Shown here: in pieces, positions 9,511-18,906 of the stretch
How the letters are laid out: each line of letters starts with the position of its first letter
Numbering within the stretch: the stretch's first letter is position 1
Assembly (NCBI GenBank): GCA_024225395.1
Contig: JAAEMR010000087.1
Location: 1-44,616 of the forward strand
DNA: 44,616 nt
Reading direction: 5' to 3'
DNA from: Gammaproteobacteria bacterium
GTDB taxonomy: Bacteria; Pseudomonadota; Gammaproteobacteria; GCA-001735895
Notes under the pieces: model-generated
The model's database searches: none
What the model was told of the DNA's origin: nothing
The model's input: only the letters and a program-made list of their open reading frames with translations
Translations under genes and position numbers: made by a program

Positions 9511-10932
9511 TTAGTGAAGAAGGGTGTTCATATTCTGCGACATTTGTTTCCAATCTATCGCGTTCTGGATAGTTGCATGGAACTCGTGGTCCTTCCAGGG
9601 TTTCATAATAAATTTATATATGCCGGCATCATTAATGGCAGCCATGGCTTTATCTAAATCGGCGTATCCGGATAATATAATCCTTGCAGTAGCCGGACAT
9701 TTAGTTTTAACAATCTTTAGGAACTCAACACCCTTCATTCCTGGCATGTTTTGATCGCTGACCACAACATCTGCGTGCTCGTATTTGAGCATTTTTAAGG
9801 CTTGATCAGCACTGCTGGCTGTTAATATGTTATAACCATCGGACTGAAACAAACGAGTTAGCGATTTTAAAATGCGCTTATCATCATCGACAAACATAAG
9901 AGTGTGTTTATTTTGATTCCTCTGGCCGATATTCCGATTTAACAATCCATTGATCCCTCTCTTATCCAGTAAGTAAACGAATTTATCAACAAGCATTGGG
10001 TCAAATTGACTCCCCTTATTTTGAATCAATATTTCACGTGCTTTAGAAATCTCTAACCCATCTCTATAAGGCCTGTCCGAGGTCATGGCGTCGAATGTAT
10101 CGGCAATAGTTATAATTCGAGAACATATATGGATCTGGTTTTGACCAATTCCGTCCGGATATCCTTTACCATCCCAGCGTTCATGATGTTGGCGAATAAA
10201 TATACTGGCAGTTTTAAGGTGTTTAACTGAATTGGTAAGTTCATATCCAAGAACAGTATGATGCTTCATTACTTCAATCTGCTTGGTCGTCAGTTTCCCG
10301 GGTTTGCCCAAGATTGTTTCATCAATTCCGATTTTACCACAATCATGTAACAGGGCCCCATATATCAAATGAAGTAGCTGTTCGTTGGGCACACCAACAG
10401 AACGTGCCAACTCTATTGCAAAATCACGGACTCGGGTGCAATGACCTTTTGTATAAGTATCTTTGAGTTCAATAGCCTCAGCTAGTGCCATGACTGTTTC
10501 TATGTTTGATTGCTGTAATTGTACATAAAGTTGACGGTTTCTCTCAATCTCAATGTCTTTTTGCTTAAGCGCCTTGTTGATCACAGTAATCAATTCATTG
10601 TCGTTCCAAGGCTTATCGAAAAACCGATAAATTTCTCCTTCATTAATCGCCCTTTGCATTAAACTTTGTTCAGAGAAAGCAGTCAACATAATCCGGATAA
10701 TATCTGGATACTTTTCACGGACTTTGATCATAAAATCCAGTCCTGACATTATTGGCATCCGATGGTCTGAAATGATCATTGAAACAGGTACTCTGCGGAG
10801 AACATTGAATGCATCTTCGGCACTTTCTACAGTTATTGCATGGAGGTCGTTGTTTCTTAATAATCGATCAAGACTTTCACGGATCAACTCCTCATCATCC
10901 AGAATCAAGATAGTATGATCAGATGGATCCAT
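9511..10932 (-). CDS. REC-HD-GYP-REC response regulator, predicted c-di-GMP phosphodiesterase
   Basis: A 473-residue protein with two receivers around an HD-GYP domain. REC1 has Asp56 (IISDHRMPIM) and a DKPW lysine. The HD-GYP domain (about 140-330) keeps the catalytic HD at 196-197 (LLHDCGKIGID), HHERWDGKGYPDG with GYP at 257-259, and DTFDAMTSDRPYR. REC2 (about 343-465) has Asp393 (VVSDQNMPGM) and FIMKPW. HD-GYP enzymes hydrolyse cyclic di-GMP, so this is the clearest enzymatic output of the operon. Standard RpfG-type proteins have one receiver; the C-terminal second one suggests two inputs. ATG 10932 has an ideal AGGAG and overlaps the upstream gene by 14 nt. Confidence 0.9.
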   Translation of the reverse strand: MDPSDHTILILDDEELIRESLDRLLRNNDLHAITVESAEDAFNVLRRVPVSMIISDHRMPIMSGLDFMIKVREKYPDIIRIMLTAFSEQSLMQRAINEGEIYRFFDKPWNDNELITVINKALKQKDIEIERNRQLYVQLQQSNIETVMALAEAIELKDTYTKGHCTRVRDFAIELARSVGVPNEQLLHLIYGALLHDCGKIGIDETILGKPGKLTTKQIEVMKHHTVLGYELTNSVKHLKTASIFIRQHHERWDGKGYPDGIGQNQIHICSRIITIADTFDAMTSDRPYRDGLEISKAREILIQNKGSQFDPMLVDKFVYLLDKRGINGLLNRNIGQRNQNKHTLMFVDDDKRILKSLTRLFQSDGYNILTASSADQALKMLKYEHADVVVSDQNMPGMKGVEFLKIVKTKCPATARIILSGYADLDKAMAAINDAGIYKFIMKPWKDHEFHATIQNAIDWKQMSQNMNTLLH

Positions 10933-11461
10933 GATGAGTCTCCTCATAGTCTTTCAATCTTAATATCACAGAGCCATCCTCTTGCCTGTCAACTTTAGTT
11001 ATTCCTGGATGACTGCGCTCGAGTTCAGATAATACCACATCCCTTAATCTCACTTCCTCTGTAAGATTTTTTTTTTGACGGATCATTTCGAGAAACTCTA
11101 TAGCGCGCATAACAGTGACACGCAGATCGTCATCGTTCCAAGGCTTAATTATAAATTTGTAAATACCGGCATGATTAATAGCGTACAATGCATTTTGGAT
11201 TTCAGCATGTGCCGTAAGGATAATAGTCAATATATCTGGATATAAAATCCGAACTTGCCTTACAAAATCAATACCATCCATGCCAGGCATTGACTGGTCA
11301 GAGATCACCAGGTCGACATGGACACCTTTTAATATTTTTAACCCTTGCTCAGCGCTTGCCGCTGTAATTAAATGCAAATTTTCATTCATGAATGTTCTTT
11401 TAAGTGCTGATATTATACCGGCCTCATCATCCACAATTAATATAACTGGATTTAGCTTCAA
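10919..11461 (-). CDS. Stand-alone KPW-type receiver with short C-terminal extension
   Basis: A 180-residue protein. The receiver has Asp55 in LVISDQSMPGMDG and Lys106 in FIIKPWNDDDL. It is followed by a helical linker and about 40 residues containing VLRLKDYEE-like sequence that I cannot assign. It resembles the first receiver of the HD-GYP protein encoded next. The start is a TTG codon with AGGGG eight bases upstream; no ATG is better placed. It starts 11 nt after the REC-kinase at 11473-12882 and overlaps the next gene by 14 nt, so it is translated within the operon. It likely shuttles phosphoryl groups or binds a partner, since no output domain is visible. Confidence 0.82.
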   Translation of the reverse strand: MKLNPVILIVDDEAGIISALKRTFMNENLHLITAASAEQGLKILKGVHVDLVISDQSMPGMDGIDFVRQVRILYPDILTIILTAHAEIQNALYAINHAGIYKFIIKPWNDDDLRVTVMRAIEFLEMIRQKKNLTEEVRLRDVVLSELERSHPGITKVDRQEDGSVILRLKDYEETHHGSI

Positions 11462-11472
11462 TTGAATGACCC

Positions 11473-12882
11473 CTATTTTAGATTTACATTTTCATTTATT
11501 GGCAAAAACACTGTAAATGTGGTTCCTTTACCCAAATGACTTTCAACTTCAATTTTACCATTATGTGCACTAATGATTTCATAAACGATACTCAACCCTA
11601 ATCCAGTACCGGTCCCAACAGGTTTAGTAGTAAAAAACGGATCGAACAAGCTGTTGATGTTTTCCTTTGGAATACCGCAACCTGTGTCTGAAATACTGAT
11701 CTTAACAAACTGATCCTCTTTTCGACGCCCTTGACTTTCGAACGTTGTTTCAATTACGATTTCTCCCTGCTCATCAATAGCCTGACTGGCATTAATGATC
11801 AAATTCATAAATACCTGACTCATCTTCTGGGGGTAACACGGGATAAGTGGAATATCATTGTAATTCTTTCTAATAAGGGCTTTGTACTTGAATTCATTTT
11901 TAGCCATATTTAGTGTCGTATCGATGGATTTATTGATATCGATCTCTTTAAATTCGGCTTCATCAATGTGAGAAAAAGTCTTTAAATCTTTTACTATTGT
12001 TTTCACTCTTTCAACGCCATCAAGAGATTCGTTGGCTAAATCATCAAGATCTTCAAAAATCATTTCTATTTTGTTCTCTTCTTTAAATGTCACTAGTTGA
12101 TTAACAAGATCATCTGATTCTGGAGTTTTCAGTGAGGAAAGATAGGATTGAATCATATTAAATTTATCATATAAACCGGTAATTTTGATAAAATATGTTT
12201 TTACTGCAGATAAATTTGAATTAATAAAAGCGATTGGATTATTAATTTCATGGGCAACCCCTGCGGCCAAAACCCCGACAGAAGCCATTTTTTCAGCCTG
12301 AACAATCATTGCGGCCTGTTTTCGAACCTTTTTTTTAAGATCTTTGTTCATGTCTGCCATGGCATCATTCGCCTTTTTTAAACTAATCTCTAAAATGTCT
12401 CGCTTTCGTTCAAGATTCCATTCATTGGTCAGAGCCTTTGCAAACTGAAGAATTTCTTCATGGTTAAATGGTTTTCTCAAATAAAAGATATCATCCCTGC
12501 CGGTTACACTAATTATGTCATCCGGTGTGTATTCGCTGTAGGCAGTGACAATTACAATTTTAATACAGGGATCAATATCCCAAATTTGCTGTGTTGTTTC
12601 TGCCCCGTTTAAGCCGGGCATCTTCATATCAATAAAGGCAACAGCAAATGGGTTTCCAGCTGCCTTGGCCTCAGAAACCAGTTTTACACCCCTATTACCA
12701 TTTGCAGCCAGACTAATTGTATATATGTCTTTTTTTGTTTTTGGCAGAGCTTCGCATTCACCAAAAAGATGCCTTCCCATCCTAAACGCTTCAGAGTCTT
12801 CCTCAGGGAGAAAAATACTTTGGTAGGTCTCCCTGATACCTTCATCGTCGTCGATTACAAGAATCCTATTGTTTATGTTCAT
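11473..12882 (-). CDS. Receiver-histidine kinase fusion with enlarged receiver
   Basis: A 469-residue soluble protein. The receiver (about 1-150) has Asp85 in VAFIDMKMPGLNG and Lys137 in YLRKPFNHEE. It carries about 30 extra residues between its first helix and second strand compared with ordinary receivers. A coiled coil leads to a canonical H-box, His211 in GVAHEINNPIAF, and an ATPase with NLIINASQAI, DTGCGIP and GTGLGLSIVYE. Start ATG 12882 follows GGAGAAAAT. The ATG overlaps the TGA of the upstream gene (ATGA), so translation is coupled. It is a close paralogue of 30419-31810 and shares its receiver type with 12879-14138. Confidence 0.88.
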   Translation of the reverse strand: MNINNRILVIDDDEGIRETYQSIFLPEEDSEAFRMGRHLFGECEALPKTKKDIYTISLAANGNRGVKLVSEAKAAGNPFAVAFIDMKMPGLNGAETTQQIWDIDPCIKIVIVTAYSEYTPDDIISVTGRDDIFYLRKPFNHEEILQFAKALTNEWNLERKRDILEISLKKANDAMADMNKDLKKKVRKQAAMIVQAEKMASVGVLAAGVAHEINNPIAFINSNLSAVKTYFIKITGLYDKFNMIQSYLSSLKTPESDDLVNQLVTFKEENKIEMIFEDLDDLANESLDGVERVKTIVKDLKTFSHIDEAEFKEIDINKSIDTTLNMAKNEFKYKALIRKNYNDIPLIPCYPQKMSQVFMNLIINASQAIDEQGEIVIETTFESQGRRKEDQFVKISISDTGCGIPKENINSLFDPFFTTKPVGTGTGLGLSIVYEIISAHNGKIEVESHLGKGTTFTVFLPINENVNLK

Positions 12883-14138
12883 ATTTTCTCCAGCAAACAA
12901 CCCTTATCTTTCATTAAAACAGCAAAACCAGTTTCTTTATATGCACCAGAACTCCAGGCCCGAATATCCCATTTATGAAGATCAGCAATTGCCTTTGCTT
13001 TTGGTAAACTTAATCCAAAGCCTTGATTGCCATGGCGTGCCGCTTCAAGATTTGAAAATGGATTGAATATATCGTTAATTCGATCAGGATCAATCCCACA
13101 CCCCTGATCCCGTATGGAAAATAAAACATTTCCTTTTTCACAAGAAGCACAAATTCGAACGGTACCACCTGATTCAGAAAACATTACTGCATTGCTGATT
13201 AATGCAGAGGCCAGTATTTTAAATAAGCCAGGGTCTGCATGAATCGATTTACCCTTTTGAATTTCAACTTGAATTTTAAGTTGCTTTCGTTGAATATCAT
13301 TTTCATATTCTGCAATCGATGATTTGATTTCTTCATCCAACAATATTTTCTTGAAATTTATTTTACGTTCTGGATCAGAGATCTGGAAATACGAAACCAT
13401 TGCGCTCATTAACCCTGAAATTCTTTCAACACCTTTATCGATAAGCTTTATCATTTCAGTGTTATTTTTATTTAATTCTTCTTTATCCATGATGTCTGTT
13501 GCACTGATCCAGTTCAACGGAGTATTAATCTCGTGAGAAAGATATCCAATAAAATTTGATTTTTCTTTATCTAGTTGACGAAGTCGGTCATTCTTTTTTT
13601 TTAATTCACTCGTTCTTTCTGCAACAGCCTTTTCAAGTCTCTTCCGATGTTGTTTCTCAGCTTGTTCGAGATTCCAGTTCTGAGTTAATGTTTTTGATAG
13701 CTGTCGAATTTCTTCAGGGTAAAAGGGCTTACGGAGAAGTAAAATATCCTGACGACCAAGCATATTAATAATATCATTCACTGCATATTCGGTATAAGCA
13801 GTTACAATAACAATTTTAATATCCGGGTCGATCATCCAGATCTGTTTCGCTGTCTCAACACCATCCATACCCGGCATTTTCATATCAATAAAGGCGACTG
13901 CAAAAGGATTGTGAGCATCTTGTGCGATTTGAATTTCACGAATACCAAGGTCTGGTTTACTGAATAGTTTAACGTCATACTGATCAACAGTGATATTAAT
14001 TTCTGGATCAATATTTTCAAACAAGTCATTACCAGTTATAAATGAATCTTCATGATGGTCTTGGTCCAGAATATCCTGATATGTCTCCAAGATAGCGGTG
14101 TCATCATCAATTACCAGTATCCTACCATTGAATTCCAT
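12879..14138 (-). CDS. Receiver-histidine kinase fusion with enlarged receiver (HisKA type)
   Basis: A 419-residue soluble protein. The receiver has Asp85 in VAFIDMKMPGMDG, Lys137 in LLRKPFYPEE and the same insertion after helix 1 as the next gene. The H-box has His202 in GYLSHEINTPLNWI. The ATPase domain has N-box ALISNAVMFSE, DQGCGIDPDRI and GNQGFGLSLPKA. Its C-terminal part is somewhat divergent (GYKETGFAVLM-like end), so activity should be tested. Start ATG 14138 follows AGAGGCAAG. The gene overlaps its upstream neighbour by 17 nt and its downstream neighbour by 4 nt, showing strong translational coupling inside the operon. Confidence 0.86.
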   Translation of the reverse strand: MEFNGRILVIDDDTAILETYQDILDQDHHEDSFITGNDLFENIDPEINITVDQYDVKLFSKPDLGIREIQIAQDAHNPFAVAFIDMKMPGMDGVETAKQIWMIDPDIKIVIVTAYTEYAVNDIINMLGRQDILLLRKPFYPEEIRQLSKTLTQNWNLEQAEKQHRKRLEKAVAERTSELKKKNDRLRQLDKEKSNFIGYLSHEINTPLNWISATDIMDKEELNKNNTEMIKLIDKGVERISGLMSAMVSYFQISDPERKINFKKILLDEEIKSSIAEYENDIQRKQLKIQVEIQKGKSIHADPGLFKILASALISNAVMFSESGGTVRICASCEKGNVLFSIRDQGCGIDPDRINDIFNPFSNLEAARHGNQGFGLSLPKAKAIADLHKWDIRAWSSGAYKETGFAVLMKDKGCLLEKI

Positions 14139-14853
14139 CTTGCCTCTCTTTCCCGTCCTTATTCGCAGCATGAATATCTACTATTTTTCTTGATCCTGCG
14201 TAATTTTTAGTTTTATATGAGTTTATTGTCATAATCTTCAACAGAAGCTCACTAAGCTCATTTATCGATTCAGTAATACATATAATATTTTCATTAAAAA
14301 TAGAGTTTTCTGAATTTTGCTTTGAGAGTGATTCGATGAGTTCACAATTTCCAAGGATCACCTGCAGGGGTTGAGCAAATTCATGACAAACTGCTCCGGC
14401 CATTTCTATCACACCTTTAAAGCGCTCTTGTTCTGAATACTCTTCTTTTTTATTTTCCACTAATTGTCTAAATTTTTTTTTCAAACCATGATAACCCATG
14501 GCATGATCAATGGCAGTATTGAAAGCATCATCATCCCATGGCTTTTTAATGAATCTGAAAACGTGCCCTTTGTTAATCGAACGAACTGCAGCGTCAACAT
14601 CGGCATAACCTGTCATCATTATACGCACAGCCAACGGAAGTACTTGCTTAATCTTTTCAAGAAAGGAGGTGCCCTCCATATCCGGCATTCGTTGATCAGA
14701 GATGACAACAGATGGATTGATTGATGTTACCTGTTTAAGTGCGTCAATCGGTGATGAAAAGATATAACAGCGGTACGTTGATCCTTTCAGCACTCTCGCA
14801 CACGCCTTTAAAATATGATGGTCATCATCAACGATCATTATTCTTGCATTCAT
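14122..14853 (-). CDS. Receiver-DHp protein lacking a kinase ATPase domain
   Basis: A 243-residue protein, first gene of the operon. The KPW-type receiver has Asp53 in VVISDQRMPDMEG and Lys104 in FIKKPWDDDAF. It is followed by a DHp-like helical pair with His157 in MAGAVCHEFAQPLQVI. The protein ends soon after the second helix (KNYAGSRKIVDI...), with no N, G1 or G2 box. It is therefore likely a phosphotransfer protein or a substrate for a kinase in trans, rather than an autokinase. The ending is a normal stop overlapping the next start by 17 nt, so this seems a genuine architecture and not a recent truncation. A sigma-54 promoter lies upstream at 14901-14916. Confidence 0.82.
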   Translation of the reverse strand: MNARIMIVDDDHHILKACARVLKGSTYRCYIFSSPIDALKQVTSINPSVVISDQRMPDMEGTSFLEKIKQVLPLAVRIMMTGYADVDAAVRSINKGHVFRFIKKPWDDDAFNTAIDHAMGYHGLKKKFRQLVENKKEEYSEQERFKGVIEMAGAVCHEFAQPLQVILGNCELIESLSKQNSENSIFNENIICITESINELSELLLKIMTINSYKTKNYAGSRKIVDIHAANKDGKERQDGIQW

Positions 14854-14900
14854 ACGGTTAACCTTTTTTTATTAATAATCGATTTACTGATACGGTCAAA

Positions 14901-14916
14901 TGCAAAGAAGGTGCCA
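14901..14916 (-). promoter_or_regulatory. Sigma-54 (-24/-12) promoter of the six-gene phosphorelay operon
   Basis: Read on the minus strand the site is TGGCAC-CTTCT-TTGCA, matching the RpoN consensus TGGCAC-N5-TTGCA with exact GG-N10-GC spacing. It lies about 48 nt upstream of the ATG at 14853, giving a predicted transcript start near 14889. A weaker sigma-70-like pair (TTGACC, 16 nt, TATTAA) overlaps just downstream at 14872-14899. Confidence 0.75.
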
Positions 14917-15205
14917 GATGTAATAAAAAAACCAGCAACCCCACTTAATAAGTGGTTTTATAAAAAAATTAAAAAGTCCAGGATTTCCTTGCTATTAAAA
15001 TGAGATGTTTTCAAACTATATCTATCAATGTGATTTGCGATCGCTTTTGTTTATTTTACAGGATCAAGTTTGAGCATTTCAAACGAAAACACCACAACGA
15101 TGTAACAGAAAAAGAATCGTTTTTATTACACCTGCAATCTGTAATATCCTCGTCCATTAAATATTGAATTAGGATATTAGATGAAAAATATTCTATAATA
15201 AATTC

Positions 15206-15224
15206 ATGTGGTAAAGAACCACAT
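15206..15224 (-). terminator. Possible terminator hairpin after the REC-FapA gene
   Basis: ATGTGGT and ACCACAT form a perfect 7-bp stem with a 5-nt loop, 8 nt beyond the stop at 15232. On the minus strand the stem is followed only by GAATTTATT, so the U-run is weak. It is stronger in the plus direction (TTTTT). Confidence 0.35.
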
Positions 15225-15231
15225 TTTTAAA

Positions 15232-18108
15232 TCAGAGATTAAGATGTTCAATCCGCTCAGAAGCATCAGATTCTTTGGGAAATATAATTAAAAATTTAGA
15301 AGCACCAAAATCATCTTTTAACACTTTTACAGATTCATTCCCAAATAGTTTTGTATCCCTGAATGCTTTACTGGTAATAACTAACATTGGTGTTGGGTCC
15401 TCGTTTCGCACATTATCAGTATATTTTTTTTTCTGACCTTCCAGATCATTTATTTGATCAGTGATCGTCTTGATTTCAGTCTCACACCTATCAATATCCG
15501 TCTGGGTTTCATCCTGTTTCTTAAAAATATTATCGATACGCTCGTTTGCATCTTGAATACGGATTTCCAGCTCTTTTAGTTCTTTAACTAAATCTTTCTT
15601 TTCGTTAGGTGATGATGCTTTTCCTATTTTTTTCTCAGTGGCTTCTATTTTTTTGTTAATTTTGTCCTGTGCAAATGTCTGATTAGCAACATCAGCATGC
15701 AGACTGTTAAAATCATCCGTATGTATCAATTTTTCCTTAATTATTTTTTTCATACTGACTTTGAATGTTTCAATCCTTGAATCAAACCGGGTGCAGAACC
15801 AATTAATATGGTCATCTGTACCGATCCGAATCTTTGCACCCTCTGACTTTATTGTTCCGATTTGTTTAACAGTAGATTCTTGTCGGAACGCGATATTTGA
15901 TGAGGTTATCCGCCCTGTGGTATTGTCCAGCCGCCCACTGGTAAAAATACGGGATGCCATAATTTCCCGGGTAACCATGACATCTTTAAAAGCAAATAGT
16001 TTGGATCGGTTGACAAACTTTGTCTGGATACTTCCCTCAGCTTCTATTGTGGCATTTACAATCCCGTTAGATACCTTTACATCGCCTGTTGCTGTAACAT
16101 TACCGCCGTTGATCTCTTCACAGATCAGTTCAGCACATTCTACAGAAAATCCTTCAGTTACTGCACCCTTGACAAGAACATTGCCGTTAAACTGAATATT
16201 TCCTGACTTGAGGTCCACGTTTCCAAAAACTGTAAACTGCTCAAGAACGGAAACCTCACCTTTTATATTGAGTACAGGTTGGCCGGTCACGAGTGCAGTC
16301 AACTTAAGCCCGTCTTCTGACAATTCTGCTCCATCTCCAAATGTAAGAGTGGCATCTTCGACCTCTCCTACTTCGATTAGCTGATCAAATATATCTTTAC
16401 CTGGTTTAGGATCTTGCATTGGAATTTTCTCAGCTAATGTCTCTCCTCTTTTGATAAAAGCAGATTTCCCCCGGGATGTAAAATCGATAGACCCATCTTC
16501 CCTGATCTGGCCGGCAGACTCAGCTTCTGTATTGAAATGATAAATTAGTTGAGCAGGATTCCCAGCAGATGCCGGTACACCCATAGCCACGATAAATTTT
16601 TCAGATGGATCGGTGCAATCCTTGATAAATTTTCGAATATTTACATCCTTGACAATCCCATACTTGATGCCTCTTTTTTTGATTAAATCTTTTATCGGCT
16701 TCACATTCTCTGTCCCATGGATGGCTTCGGGAACTCGTATCCATGCCTGTGTCCGGTCACCCGACACCTGCAGGTCAACAACAGCACCAAACTCGGAGGA
16801 GAACTCACCGGCGTTGCTCATATCTTGCTGTCCGGCCCTTGTCCGGTCCTGCGTTGCCATGACTTCATCCTTTAAGTCCGAAGCGATGACATCTGACTCT
16901 ACCAGAATATCTCCCAACAGTCTTGTTACCCCACTGTCTTCAAAATTATTTAATTGCTTTCGAAATGCCCGATCGATATCTTTTTTGGTGACGACTTCCC
17001 TGTCAAGCAGCATTTGAGCGAACTGCCGATCCAGCAACCGGGCTTCAATCAGTGATATTTTTGCATAAATCCGACTTAAATCCCGTCGTCTCAGAAACCC
17101 AGCATCTAAAAGAACCTTATCTATAGTTAAACCGGTGGACAGCTCAGATTCCTTCTCTTCAAGAATTTCAGCCCCCTGTTTGAATTCCCCTTTTGTAATG
17201 TATCCGTCATTGAAAGCCAGGGCTCCGAATCCTGGAATCTCTTTGTAATCATCGATGGTGACACCGGTCATCGGTTCGGCACCAATACCGAATAATCTGG
17301 ATTCCACAGCCTGGACGATATTCTCGATTGCAGGATCAATAATTTCGAACATATCATCGTCCAGGTCTTCTATACTTATCCGGTTGGAGGAGCCTGGATT
17401 ACTGAATGGCATTTTGTTCTCCTGCGCAATATTTTTGAATACATCGATTGATTCATCGACACATATATTGAACGCATCGTCTAAATTCCTTTTATCAATA
17501 GTAATCGTGCGAGCTAAAAGTTCTTCTAACCCAAGAAATACCTCTTTGAATTCAGCCTGCTCTTTCGCATCTTGTATGGCTTGCGACAGCAGGGCTGCCT
17601 CCTCTTGTTTCAGCTTGAGATGACTGGTGTACTTTAAGACAGTTTTGCGCAGGTTTTCTGCAAAATAAAATAATTTAGCATTTTGCCTCTGGGTTTTCTT
17701 GAACAGCCTTTTTCGCTCATGCCTCCCCATAAAAATATCCTGCTCTTCACGTATACGAAGGATTAAATCTTCTTCATCCCAGGGCTTTGATATATATTGA
17801 TGAATTTCTCCTTTGTTCACCGCGTCTATGGCATCATCAAGGTCGGAATATCCTGTAACCAGCATTCGCCTGGATTCCGGGCTGAGTAAAATACTTTTTT
17901 CAAGAAATTCACTGCCATTCATCCCGGGCATCCGCTGATCAGATATGATCAAGAAAAACTGGTTTTGAGTATTTTCCAAAAGTTTGATACCCTGTTCTGC
18001 GCTTAATGCTGAAATTATTGATTCAAAGCCTTCCCGCCGTAAAGTACGGCGCATACTTTTGATGATAAACTCTTCATCATCCACCACCAGAACTCCAAAC
18101 TTAGTCAT
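15232..18108 (-). CDS. Receiver-FapA (DUF342) fusion protein
   Basis: A 958-residue protein. The receiver (1-125) is intact: Asp57 in IISDQRMPGMNG and Lys108 in YISKPWDEEDL. A middle region (about 200-400) contains repeated helical units resembling the N-terminal units of MshE/GspE-type proteins (LLDAGFLRRRDL, ILVESDVIASDL). Then comes a FapA/DUF342 domain with IDFTSRGK, its N-terminal lobe and a right-handed beta-helix-like repeat (GNIQFNGNVLVKGAV, GNVTATGDVKVSNG). A long coiled coil (about 800-900) and a small end domain follow. FapA-family proteins are polymer-forming and often linked to flagella or polar structures. The start is set at ATG 18108, one base after the upstream stop; ATG 18117 would overlap it. 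It is paralogous to 23643-26072, which has lost the receiver Asp. Confidence 0.85.
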   Translation of the reverse strand: MTKFGVLVVDDEEFIIKSMRRTLRREGFESIISALSAEQGIKLLENTQNQFFLIISDQRMPGMNGSEFLEKSILLSPESRRMLVTGYSDLDDAIDAVNKGEIHQYISKPWDEEDLILRIREEQDIFMGRHERKRLFKKTQRQNAKLFYFAENLRKTVLKYTSHLKLKQEEAALLSQAIQDAKEQAEFKEVFLGLEELLARTITIDKRNLDDAFNICVDESIDVFKNIAQENKMPFSNPGSSNRISIEDLDDDMFEIIDPAIENIVQAVESRLFGIGAEPMTGVTIDDYKEIPGFGALAFNDGYITKGEFKQGAEILEEKESELSTGLTIDKVLLDAGFLRRRDLSRIYAKISLIEARLLDRQFAQMLLDREVVTKKDIDRAFRKQLNNFEDSGVTRLLGDILVESDVIASDLKDEVMATQDRTRAGQQDMSNAGEFSSEFGAVVDLQVSGDRTQAWIRVPEAIHGTENVKPIKDLIKKRGIKYGIVKDVNIRKFIKDCTDPSEKFIVAMGVPASAGNPAQLIYHFNTEAESAGQIREDGSIDFTSRGKSAFIKRGETLAEKIPMQDPKPGKDIFDQLIEVGEVEDATLTFGDGAELSEDGLKLTALVTGQPVLNIKGEVSVLEQFTVFGNVDLKSGNIQFNGNVLVKGAVTEGFSVECAELICEEINGGNVTATGDVKVSNGIVNATIEAEGSIQTKFVNRSKLFAFKDVMVTREIMASRIFTSGRLDNTTGRITSSNIAFRQESTVKQIGTIKSEGAKIRIGTDDHINWFCTRFDSRIETFKVSMKKIIKEKLIHTDDFNSLHADVANQTFAQDKINKKIEATEKKIGKASSPNEKKDLVKELKELEIRIQDANERIDNIFKKQDETQTDIDRCETEIKTITDQINDLEGQKKKYTDNVRNEDPTPMLVITSKAFRDTKLFGNESVKVLKDDFGASKFLIIFPKESDASERIEHLNL

Positions 18109-18109
18109 A

Positions 18110-18841
18110 TTAGCCATCTGTTTCCGCCTTCTGGATATCCGTCATTTCAAACCCGTGGCGGACAGCAATATCGCTAAATTGTTCGAAAAGTTCGGATATC
18201 ACGGCTTTACAAAGAATATCATTTTTCTCAGGTGTCAACATATTCTTCTCCCGAACCATTTGTTCTATTTCTCTGACATGATTTCTGAATTCAAATCCCT
18301 TTTCCAGTATCTTGTTCATTTCCATTATTTTGTTTTCTTCAACTGCAATAGATCTCTTAAATTTTTTTGATTTGTTTTTCAGCTCAATATTCAATTTATA
18401 CAACTTGTCGTTCTGTCCATCATTCTGCCTAAAAAGCTTGTGATTTTCCATTGTAAGTTCAAATTGTTCCAGTCCTCTTTTAACGATCCCCAGAAATTCT
18501 TTTTGAATCCATGGCTTGGCTATAAAACGATGAATCGCACCGATATTAACCGCCTTGGTAACCGCCTTGATATCGCCTTGCTTTGCAATCAGGTACCGCA
18601 GGGTATCTGGTGCACGTTTTTTTGCCTCAACAAAAAATTTAGCACCTTCCATGTCCGGGAGATTTTGATTGGATAAAATCAAGGAAAATTTCATTGATTT
18701 TGGTTGTATCCAATTCAAGGCATCTTCGCCAGATGAAGCATATACATATTTGACACTGATTTTTTTCAATTCCGCGCCTGCAGTTTTTCCCACTTTCTCC
18801 TCAGGATCTACGATCAACACGATATGACTTTTTTTTTTCAT
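18110..18841 (-). CDS. Pseudo-receiver/coiled-coil protein, partner of REC-FapA
   Basis: A 243-residue protein. The N-terminal receiver fold is clear (IVLIVDPEEKV, FIAKPWIQKEF with Lys109), but the phospho-acceptor Asp is Asn58 in ILSNQNLPDMEG, and the conserved Thr/Ser is Ala (YLIAKQ). It should not be phosphorylated normally. A coiled coil (about 130-190) follows, then a C-terminal segment ending RHGFEMTDIQKAE that matches the end of the paralogue at 26074-26814. Start ATG 18841 has a strong GGAGGAGAG. The stop lies one base before the likely start of the REC-FapA gene, so the pair is translationally coupled. A sigma-54-type promoter lies at 18907-18922. Confidence 0.85.
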   Translation of the reverse strand: MKKKSHIVLIVDPEEKVGKTAGAELKKISVKYVYASSGEDALNWIQPKSMKFSLILSNQNLPDMEGAKFFVEAKKRAPDTLRYLIAKQGDIKAVTKAVNIGAIHRFIAKPWIQKEFLGIVKRGLEQFELTMENHKLFRQNDGQNDKLYKLNIELKNKSKKFKRSIAVEENKIMEMNKILEKGFEFRNHVREIEQMVREKNMLTPEKNDILCKAVISELFEQFSDIAVRHGFEMTDIQKAETDG

Positions 18842-18906
18842 GTAGTCTCTCCTCCCATGTTCGCGCACGGTAAAAGTATCCTTTTCAACATACCCAAACT
18901 ATCCGA

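Larger units (their letters stand above)
14854..15231. other. Intergenic region with promoter and hairpins, no gene seen
   Basis: This 378-nt gap holds the sigma-54 promoter at 14901-14916. It also has a small hairpin near 14935-14952 (CCACTT / AAGTGG) and the stem-loop at 15206-15224 close to the end of the REC-FapA gene. I see no open frame with coding character on either strand. Confidence 0.5.
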
